Made by a program: the position numbers and the translations under genes
Assembly: GCA_963921935.1 (NCBI GenBank)
Contig: OY998178.1
Span: 196,572,862 to 196,636,861 of the forward strand
DNA length: 64,000 nt
Direction: 5' to 3'
DNA from: Galeruca laticollis
Lineage: Eukaryota > Arthropoda > Insecta > Coleoptera > Chrysomelidae
Notes under the pieces: generated by a model
Databases searched by the model: none
What the model saw: only the letters and a program-made list of their open reading frames with translations
What the model was told of the DNA's origin: nothing
Part shown: piece after piece, positions 56,581 through 64,000 of the stretch
How the letters are laid out: every line of letters begins with the position of its first letter
Position numbering within the stretch: the first letter of the stretch is position 1

Positions 56581-59500
56581 AAGGTCGAGGTAGGTGCGTC
56601 GACCGAGATCACTCGATCGACAAAATCCAAGTCATTCTTGATTATGTCTTGGACCACACTAAAGGAGATGAACGTCCTTATTTGCGTGTTGATATATTAG
56701 GGAAGTCATTATTAGGCCTGTTGGACTCTGGAGCATCCCGGACTATACTCGGTGGAAGAGGTTTTGAGATTATCCGTGAACTAGGATTGCCAATTGATAG
56801 CTTGAGAGCGACTCATTGCACTGTAGCTAGCGGTGACCGTGTACGGAGTATAGGAGTTGTGGACCTGCCCATCACATTGGCAGGACATGTGAAGCTGGTG
56901 GAGGCTATGGTTATTCCTGAAATACCTCACCTTCTCATACTTGGAATAGATTTTTGGAAGTATATGGGAGTGGTGCCTGATCTGCGCCGCGATGAGTGGC
57001 ATTTTTCTCATGAGCCAGTAACGGTCAATGCTGTTGAGCATGTTACTAGTTCAGCCTTGTTGACACCGCTGAATAAGTTGCGACTTCAAGCAGTCATCGA
57101 CCGTAACATAGCACTGATGGGAACAAAGTTGGGCTGTACAAACAGGACCGAGCATGTCATTGAGACTGATAGTCCTCCAATAAAACAACGTTACTATAGA
57201 GTGAACCCTATCGTTCAACAACAGATCGACGCAGAACTTGAGGAAATGTTGAAGCTGGGAATTGTGGAACCTTCCAATAGTCCTTGGTCTTCGCCCATAC
57301 TTTTAGTCAAGAAGAAGGATGGGACGTTTAGATTCTGCGTTGACTACCGTAAATTGAACTCAGTAACTGTTCGTGACAGCTACCCACTTCCTCTTGTGTC
57401 CGATACCTTGGATAAACTTCGTGACGCTCAGTTTATGTCCAGTTTGGATGTGAAGTCTGCCTATTGGCAAGTGCCAATGGCAGAATCGTCAAAGAAATAT
57501 ACGGCATTCACTGTTCCTAATCGTGGTTTATACCAGTTTCGAAGGATGCCGTTTGGACTCCATAACGCCCCAGCTCGGTGGCAGAGGCTTATAGATGATG
57601 TGTTGGGTCGGGATCTCGAACCGCATGTTTTTGTGTACCTAGACGATGTGGTTATCGTGAGTCAAACTTTCGAACATCACCTGACCATCTTGGATGAAGT
57701 GTTTCGTCGACTCAGGGAGGCAAATATTACCGTTAGTATTGACAAGTGCCAATTTTGCCGTCCCGAGATGAAATATCTTGGTTACGTGGTGGACCGTAAT
57801 GGATTACACGTCGACCCTGATAAGGTGAAAGCCATGTTGGAAATTCCGTCTCCAACTAATGTAACGGAAGTTCGTAGAATTGTCGGTACTTTCTCATGGT
57901 ACCGTAGGTTTGTCCCAGACTTTTCGTCAATCTTGGCTCCCATTACGGCTCTGCTGAAGAAGAGTACCAAGTTTACGTGGACAGACGAATGTGCTAGATC
58001 CTTCCGAAAAATGAAGGAGTGCTTGGTAGCGGCTCCAATCCTATGTTGTCCGGATTATTCGAAGCCTTTTGTGGTGCAAACTGATTCGTCTGGGTATGGC
58101 ATTGGTGCGGTCTTGTCACAGCCTTACCCTGAAGGCGATAAGGTAATTTCGTACTTGAGTAGGTCTCTCACGAAACAGGAGAGAAATTACACGACCACAG
58201 AGAGGGAGTGTCTTGCCGTCCTTTGGGCTGTGGAAAAGCTTAGGCCATATATTGAAGGAGTGTCCTTCACGGTAATAACCGACCACTACAGCCTTCTATG
58301 GCTTCATAATCTCAAGGATTTGAACGGCAGACTCGCACGTTGGGCAGTGAGACTTCAACAATACAGTTTTAAGGTAATTCACCGAAAAGGGAAGGATAAC
58401 GTAGTCCCAGATGCTCTATCTCGATCGGTGCCTATTGTAGATTCAATTTCCGTCAGCTTTGATCCTCAGCCGACTTTTGAAAGTATTGACGGTGATAGGT
58501 GGTATAAATCAATGAAGGAAAAAGTTCAGAAAAATCCCTTGAAGTTTGCTAATTGGAGGCTATCTGATGGGAAGCTTTGGAAGCATGTCAAGCCTGATTA
58601 CCCCGATTTGTCGCCACATGCCGACTCCTGGAGGTTAATTGTACCCAAAGGTGATCGGCGGAATATTATTGTTGCTGCTCATGAACCTCCTACTAGTGGC
58701 CATACTGGTGTGTTCAAGACCTTTGCTCGGGTCGCGAATCGATTTTATTGGCCTAAGATGCGAAGTGACGTTGCTAAATATGTCCGTCATTGTGGCGTAT
58801 GTGCAAGTTATAAGGTGTCCCAGGGTCGACCGGTTGATAAGATGGTATCGCACCCTAAAGTCGACCGACCGTGGGAGATGATCTCCACGGATCTTGTTGG
58901 TCCACTTCCAAGGTCGAAGAAGGGAAATAATTACATGTTGGTGGTGACTGATTACCTAAGTAAGTTTCCTCTCATATTTCCTTTGAGACGGGCCACAACC
59001 GAGGCTATCATTAGTAAAATTGAAAGCCATGTTTTTCTGATGTTTGGTGTTCCGAGAGTCATAATATGTGATAATGGCCCTCAGTATCGTAATAAGAAGT
59101 TCCTTGAGTTCGCTGGTCGTTATAGTTCTCAAATTAAGTTCAGCGCCTCTTACAACCCAAGAGCGAATCCGACAGAAAGGATCAATCGTACTCTCAAGAC
59201 GATGTTGGCAATGTATGTTTCCGACAATCATAGATGTTGGGACGAGAAACTTGATGAGATAGCTTGCGCTATCCGCAATTCTAAGCACGAAGTCACTAAG
59301 CTGACTCCGTATTTCGTGAACTTTGGTAGGAACATGGTTCTATCTGGGGACGATTATGTACAGGGTATTCCTCCTGGGGAGGAGAATGATACTCAGACTG
59401 GGCTAAGCACGAGGAATGAAATTTTTTGTAGAATGTTTCAAGATGTAAGGAAACGGTTAGAACTCGCTTCTAAGAAAAGTTGTGATAAGTACAATCTCAG

Positions 59501-59726
59501 GCGGCGTCATGAGGAGTATCTGCCAAATCAGTTGGTGTGGAAGCGTAATTATGTTTTGTCAGACGCTTCCAAGTATTTCAGTAAAAAATTGGCTCCGAAG
59601 TATGTAGGTCCCTTTTACGTTAAGAAACGTATATCGCCTTGGACATATGAATTGCGGGATGCTGCTGGTAATTCAAAGGGTTCCTGGCATGTGAAAGACT
59701 TGAAACCATCGCTTCAAGAAGAGTGA
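56544..59726 (+). CDS. pol: pol of the young gypsy element: protease, RT, RNase H, integrase
   Basis: The frame is open from 56544, and translation should enter at the slip site near 56556. It is intact to the TGA at 59726, about 1060 codons. Protease: LLDSGASRTILGG. RT: VDYRKLNSVT, DVKSAYWQVPM, FGLHNAPARW, VYLDDVVIV. RNase H: QTDSSGYGIGAVLSQ, ERECLAVLWAVEKLRPY, TDHYSLLWL. Integrase: H...H then CGVCASYK zinc-binding start, STDLVGPLPRS and CDNGPQYRNKKF (two Asp), NPTERINRT (Glu), and a YVGPFYVKKR GPY/F module near the C-terminus. All catalytic residues I can check are present, so mobility is possible. Confidence 0.95.
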   Translation: MFAKGKRTPAHLKGRGRCVDRDHSIDKIQVILDYVLDHTKGDERPYLRVDILGKSLLGLLDSGASRTILGGRGFEIIRELGLPIDSLRATHCTVASGDRVRSIGVVDLPITLAGHVKLVEAMVIPEIPHLLILGIDFWKYMGVVPDLRRDEWHFSHEPVTVNAVEHVTSSALLTPLNKLRLQAVIDRNIALMGTKLGCTNRTEHVIETDSPPIKQRYYRVNPIVQQQIDAELEEMLKLGIVEPSNSPWSSPILLVKKKDGTFRFCVDYRKLNSVTVRDSYPLPLVSDTLDKLRDAQFMSSLDVKSAYWQVPMAESSKKYTAFTVPNRGLYQFRRMPFGLHNAPARWQRLIDDVLGRDLEPHVFVYLDDVVIVSQTFEHHLTILDEVFRRLREANITVSIDKCQFCRPEMKYLGYVVDRNGLHVDPDKVKAMLEIPSPTNVTEVRRIVGTFSWYRRFVPDFSSILAPITALLKKSTKFTWTDECARSFRKMKECLVAAPILCCPDYSKPFVVQTDSSGYGIGAVLSQPYPEGDKVISYLSRSLTKQERNYTTTERECLAVLWAVEKLRPYIEGVSFTVITDHYSLLWLHNLKDLNGRLARWAVRLQQYSFKVIHRKGKDNVVPDALSRSVPIVDSISVSFDPQPTFESIDGDRWYKSMKEKVQKNPLKFANWRLSDGKLWKHVKPDYPDLSPHADSWRLIVPKGDRRNIIVAAHEPPTSGHTGVFKTFARVANRFYWPKMRSDVAKYVRHCGVCASYKVSQGRPVDKMVSHPKVDRPWEMISTDLVGPLPRSKKGNNYMLVVTDYLSKFPLIFPLRRATTEAIISKIESHVFLMFGVPRVIICDNGPQYRNKKFLEFAGRYSSQIKFSASYNPRANPTERINRTLKTMLAMYVSDNHRCWDEKLDEIACAIRNSKHEVTKLTPYFVNFGRNMVLSGDDYVQGIPPGEENDTQTGLSTRNEIFCRMFQDVRKRLELASKKSCDKYNLRRRHEEYLPNQLVWKRNYVLSDASKYFSKKLAPKYVGPFYVKKRISPWTYELRDAAGNSKGSWHVKDLKPSLQEE
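56556..56621 (+). promoter_or_regulatory. -1 ribosomal frameshift signal between gag and pol
   Basis: GGGAAAC at 56556-56562 is read in the gag frame as G GGA AAC, the X XXY YYZ arrangement. It lies inside the only window (56544-56577) where a -1 shift can join gag to pol. Stems follow: CGCAC (56572-56576) with GTGCG (56594-56598), nine bases downstream, and GTCGA (56584-56588) with TCGAC (56617-56621), which together could form a pseudoknot. A competing hairpin GGTCGA/TCGACC (56583-56604) is also possible. Confidence 0.8.
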
Positions 59727-59769
59727 AGTCTTGAATGATTCAAGTGAAATTTACGGGGTAAATTTCTTC

Positions 59770-59784
59770 AAGAAAGGGGGGGAT
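59770..59784 (+). other. polypurine tract
   Basis: AAGAAAGGGGGGGAT-type purine run directly before the 3' LTR start TGTTACG at 59785. It is the expected primer for plus-strand synthesis and fixes the LTR boundary. Confidence 0.9.
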
Positions 59785-62700
59785 TGTTACGTTATAAATT
59801 AGCACTAGAATCAAACTACCCCTACCTGAGCCATCAGAACACAATACCTTACTTTAAAACATTTATTCAGTTGAACTCAACAACATTAAGTAATTATAAA
59901 AAGGTTATTTCAGTCTTATATCTTCGTAAATTTTTATTTTCATCCTTCAGAAGGCCCGCTCGCATATTTATCGAGTCTAATCACCTGAAAAGAAATAATA
60001 TTTAGCTCCAGATGTCTACGAAATTATGTACATATTTAGTTAAGTATTTCGCATTGGAACACTGTATTCTGACCCAAAAAGAAAAATGCATGATGACTTA
60101 CCTCATTTCTATGTGCATTCCCAGTCATCGTCGATAAATATTCTGAACTATATTATAATTAAAATATTTGTAAACAGTATAAACTTTCCCATAACCAATA
60201 AAGTAGTCAGCTGTTGTTTGACATACATCGGCTCTACCATAGAGTAATTCCGATACCGAACTGTGCACGATTTGCCATAGAGTGCTACGACTTCGTGCAA
60301 TGGAACTGTTCGTGGAGTCACAGAACCGTTCCTGAATTTGTAAATATTTGTTAAACTATGATATTGTACCATTGTATCGTTACTATTTATAGATTATGTT
60401 AGTTAAGTTATTTTAAGTTCTCTTCCTGTAGTGGGATTGATGGATAGGATAATACGGTAGCGCCCTCTGGTGTTAGAGGATTAATTTCCCAGGTGTCATA
60501 TTCGAACATCTCAATCTTGGAATTTCCGTTTTTGACCTTCGTTGAACTCGTGTTACAGCTGATTTCATAAGGACCACTTGTGGATTTGTAGAATCTTTGA
60601 TTATTCTGATCATCCTTAATTGGGAACGCTTCTACAAATCCGAATTATATAGTGACAGATTGATTAGTCATTTTGAAGTGAATATTTGTAATCTGAAACT
60701 AAAAACTCGCTAGAGGATTTTTGGTGGTTATGAAATTGAGTGTGCTGTTAGGATAACCGAATACCAGGTATGTTTCAATGCACTATTGAAATTATCTCAT
60801 CTATTTTCTTAGTCTTGGTATTATCTCCGTCAATTCTACAACCTATTTTATTATTGCTAGATCTGTAAGAGATAAGAAAGGCCCTTAGTCACTCGTCAAG
60901 TCCCAGTGAGACTTCTACGCTGAATACCATACAATCACTGCGTACGAATTAAGAACAAAAAAAACTCCTTGGCCAGGGTAAGATTTCATTTATATTCTAT
61001 ATATTTATATAAATATTATCATAGAATTTTCACCTGCATTAGTATTTTGAATTAGGTAAATAAAAGTCTGCTCGTTGTGGCAGCTGATAAGAGTTATCAT
61101 TTGCATAAATATATCTTTGTATTTTGTTGTACCGGATGTCCCACGATAGATACATCCATCTCAGGGTAGCCTAATTTTTGGGAGACTGGGTTTTATCGAT
61201 AATTTCAACTTGATACTTCTTGACAGGGGGTTTTCCTAATTCACTACTTAATATTTCGGCCTATCTTAAAATTTGTTCATATTACTTAATTAATAATTTT
61301 GCTCTATAGTTAAAGCGTGATAATTATTGTATTCAATTTCATAATTATTATTGTATATGGTTATACCGGGGTATAGATATTTGGGTCCACTTGTTCTCAT
61401 ATACCGGGGGTACCCGAACATATTTTGCTCTATTATTATTTTCTGTACTTTTCTTAGGTTAAATATACAGGGGTAATAAAATTAGTTAATTTATATCAGT
61501 TGGGTGGGGGGTGAATATCTTTCAGTTTATTTGATTCTGATGAAGTATTTCCTCCTCAGGGTTTTTTTTTGTAACGGAATTCAATCTCAACGACGGATGA
61601 TTGCACAGAATGTACCATCCCAAGAAGTTATAGTTTCTTGTACGGAAAATCGTTCTGAACGACGGATTTTCCCCAAACTTGTCCATCTCTAGGATAATTG
61701 TACAGGATGTCCCATGTGACGAAGTTACAGTAAGGACTACATGTATCGCCGTTGGAATCACGCAAGTTTTTGATGCTTATTGTATATTTGCTATTATTAT
61801 CGCTTGTTTATTCTTTCGCTTTCTCAAAAATTGCTAATGCTTAAATCTAATGATTATCTTCTCAATTTGTTTGTATTTTGGTTGTAAGCGGGAATTAAAT
61901 AGCACTTCAATTAATCGTATGCGCACGCGCCAGAGCTCTCGCGACGCTTATCTTGCCACCTTTACTGCTGCTTTAATTTCTGCGGGTTAGTTAGATTAGC
62001 GTACTGATTATTTTCTTACGATTACCTATAGATGGTGATGGAATTCACATATGTTTATGGCGTAAGTATCCAGTAATTTTTGTACGACTACACTATAGCC
62101 GATACCTGTTCAATTCGCTTACTATTTGCTTCGCTTGCTTCTAGCATTTTATCTTATGGGTTATTTGTATATATGTTTTGGAAGTATTCAGTATTTTGTT
62201 AATAATATTACTAGTTGGTATTGATTAATTAGTTAGTGCTTATTGTTTGCAACTGATTCCGTAACGGTGATCTTTTTTTTTTGCTAACGGCTTATGTATT
62301 TTTAGACTTGCATGATGCTTACGCTTACATAATGTTTATGCTTGCATAATGTTTATACTTATATAATATTCACGCTTACATAATGATCATGTTTATATAA
62401 TGCTTATGCTTACTCATTTATTTTATCCTTGTTAAATGTTCAATGATGCTGAATTGCTTATGGCTATCAATTGCTTGAGCAAGATTCAATTAACCGATTT
62501 GTCATAGGATCTAGGAAGACGTTGCTGCTGTTATTATTATTTTTTTTTTATATATTTCTTCATTGCTCTCCCAGGACCATTGAATAAATCATTTTGGGTA
62601 CTTTATCTTTTATTTCAACATTAGTTGGTAAGTTGGTAATGTTGCTAGTCACTTAGGGTGTTTGTAGGATATGACTTACCTGGCGCCCATTAAGAACTTT

Positions 62701-62823
62701 TAAATTTGCTAATTTGGTTAATCCACCCCATCTCCACTGTTTAGCTTAGTCGCGCAAATGCCCATCTGTCTTGATTTTAGTCGACAGATGATTTAGTGCC
62801 CTCGTGTGATTTCGGAGGTTTCA
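59785..62823 (+). repeat. 3' LTR, 3039 bp
   Basis: Same sequence as 52110-55154 except about ten substitutions and a missing TGAGTA-type block (near 60068). It is followed by the CACC duplication and the resumed hAT transposase frame. Confidence 0.96.
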
Positions 62824-64000
62824 CACCAATCTATCGCTTCCCAGTCGGCTTTACCTTCCTCATATCAACATCAACCAACAGCTTTAGCAACACTAGCAGT
62901 AAGCGAAAGCGACGTGACGTTATTTAAATCAAATGATTCAGCAACTTGGCCCAAAATTATTAATGACAAAGTTCGAAAAATCATTATTGAGCACGGTCTG
63001 ACAGAGACAGAACAAAAAAAAATAAATAAATCATATCCACAAGATGACTGCGGTCGTAGTTTTAGTAATAATTACTTTTATCGTAAAGTAGCGAACAACG
63101 ACACTGTCTCACGGACATGGCTCATATATTCAGGTTCTGTAAACAAAGTATATCGTTTTTGTTGCAAATTGTTTGCATCTGAATAAATTAGTCAGTTGAC
63201 CACAAATGGCTATTCAAATTGGCAAAATTTGTCGAAAACTCTGACTACTCACGAAACAAGCAGGTCACATTTGAACTCATTTATAACTTGGATGGAACTT
63301 AAAAAAAAGTTAGAAAAGCAAACTACAATAGATAGCGAACTTGAAAAAATATTTGAGGTTGAGAAACGACATTGGCGTGGAGTTTTAGAGAGAATAACAG
63401 AAATAATTAAATATCTTGCTGGGCAAAATTTAGCTCTACGTGGCTCTTCAAATGTAATTTTTGAGAGAAACAATGGACATTTTTTAAAACTGGTAGAATT
63501 ATTTTCAAAGTTTGATATTGTTATTGCAAATCACATCGCAAAAATTCAGAAATCAGAAAACCAAACTGTTCACTATTTGGGAAAAAATATCCAAAATTAA
63601 ATAATATCTATTCTTTCAAACCAAATTCTCTGTTCTATTGTTCAAATGGTAACCAGTGCCAAATATTTTTCGATAATATTAGACTGTACTTCCGACATAA
63701 GCCATACTGAACAAATGACAGTTATTATTCGATTTGTCCATAAAGATGAAAGCGGTAAGGTTTCCATAGAAGAACATTTTGTGGGTTTCATAGAAGTGGC
63801 TGATTCTACCGGAGAAGGTTTATCTATGTATATAATGAATAAATTACGAGAGCTACAATTAAATATCGAATATTTACGTGGGCAAGGTTATGATAATGGG
63901 GCCAGTATGCGTGGTAAACACAATGGGGTTCAAAGACGCATACTGAATATGAACCCTCGCGCCCTTTATGTTCCATGTGCGGCGCATACCTTAAATTTAG
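62824..64000 (+). pseudogene. hAT transposase with TTF zinc finger, runs off window
   Basis: One frame continues from the insertion point to the window end with in-frame TAA at 63184-63186 and 63598-63600. It holds a TTF-type zinc-finger region (SFSNNYFYRK, RTWLIYSGSVNKVYRFCCKLF), then the DUF4371-like part (SRSHLNSF, ALRGSSN), LDCTSDISHTEQMT (first catalytic Asp, ~63685), GQGYDNGASMRGK (second Asp, ~63890) and CAAHTLNL with the hAT CxxH motif at the very end. The third acidic residue and dimerisation domain would lie outside. Confidence 0.88.

Larger units (their letters stand above)
52110..62823 (+). mobile_element. young Ty3/gypsy retrotransposon with ~3.04 kb LTRs
   Basis: LTRs of 3045 and 3039 bp start TGTTACGTTATAAATT and end ...GAGGTTTCA (left) or GGAGGTTTCA (right). 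CACC flanks both sides (52106-52109 and 62824-62827). The tRNA-Lys-type primer site, intact gag, intact pol and polypurine tract are all present in 10.7 kb. I counted about ten substitutions and one 6-base indel between LTRs, so the insertion is recent. There is no env-like ORF between pol and the polypurine tract. Very long LTRs recall beetle elements such as Woot, but that link is from memory and untested. Confidence 0.96.
50806..64000 (+). mobile_element. hAT element (TTF-zinc-finger type), split by a gypsy insertion, right end off window
   Basis: The left terminus is CAGGGCCGGCTCAAGGCGGTAA, the CAGGG-type start common in hAT elements, followed by about 1.1 kb without coding. A transposase frame begins at 51904, is interrupted by the gypsy element at 52110-62823, and resumes at 62824. 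The other terminus and the 8-base duplication lie beyond 64000. The element without the gypsy insertion already exceeds 2.4 kb here. Confidence 0.75.

Noticed and set aside
56583..56604. Classical pseudoknot using GGTCGA/TCGACC together with CGCAC/GTGCG
   Set aside because: The third loop would have zero bases and could not span stem 1; only the version with the downstream TCGAC at 56617-56621 is sterically reasonable.
59726..59784. Search for an env gene after pol in the young gypsy element
   Set aside because: Only 58 bases separate the pol stop from the 3' LTR, so there is no room for an envelope gene.

Overview
The window looks like insect genomic DNA: AT-rich, with intron-bearing transposase genes and retroelement families typical of arthropods. 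A beetle is plausible (Ty3/gypsy elements with multi-kilobase LTRs are known there), but the sequence alone does not fix the order. I found no host gene, tRNA, rRNA or CRISPR array that I can defend. Almost everything recognisable is transposable-element sequence, mostly dead and partly nested. Operons and ribosome binding sites do not apply.

Layout, left to right. 1-3085: a decayed Ty1/copia polyprotein on the minus strand, running off the left edge. 3140-3760: the GIY-YIG end of a Penelope-like element. 4021-4565: half a palindromic MITE abutting a broken Tc1/mariner-type transposase. 4860-9492: a Tc1/mariner element with ~0.7 kb inverted arms, split at a TTAA by a piggyBac element (6497-8872). 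10576-12570: a DDE transposase relic with a 0.6 kb insertion. 14640-19905: a nearly complete RNase-H-bearing LINE. 21429-28149: a decayed Ty3/gypsy element with both LTRs and a GTAT target duplication; its gag starts with a SAP domain and its pol continues into a macro domain and a CCCH zinc finger. 28770-29180: a Tc1 relic. 29400-30240: a Penelope RT relic.

30242-42900 holds five (TA)n tracts separated by members of one LTR-retrotransposon family with ~1.9 kb LTRs: a plus-strand element, a minus-strand gag-only element and a solo LTR. All begin or end directly on (TA)n. Between the last two tracts lies a hammerhead-ribozyme-like motif (42737-42781). 42900-46262: a second, decayed LINE. 47433-49578: an internally deleted Helitron. 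From 50806 to beyond the right edge: a hAT element of the TTF-zinc-finger type, split by a 10.7 kb Ty3/gypsy element (52110-62823) with ~3.04 kb LTRs, intact gag and pol, a CACC target duplication and a well-formed -1 frameshift signal.

The best candidates for something under-described are the macro-domain plus CCCH tail on the gypsy element at 27130-27612, the (TA)n-restricted LTR family, the hammerhead-like motif, and the young long-LTR element with its frameshift site. All family assignments rest on reading motifs by eye; no database search was run.
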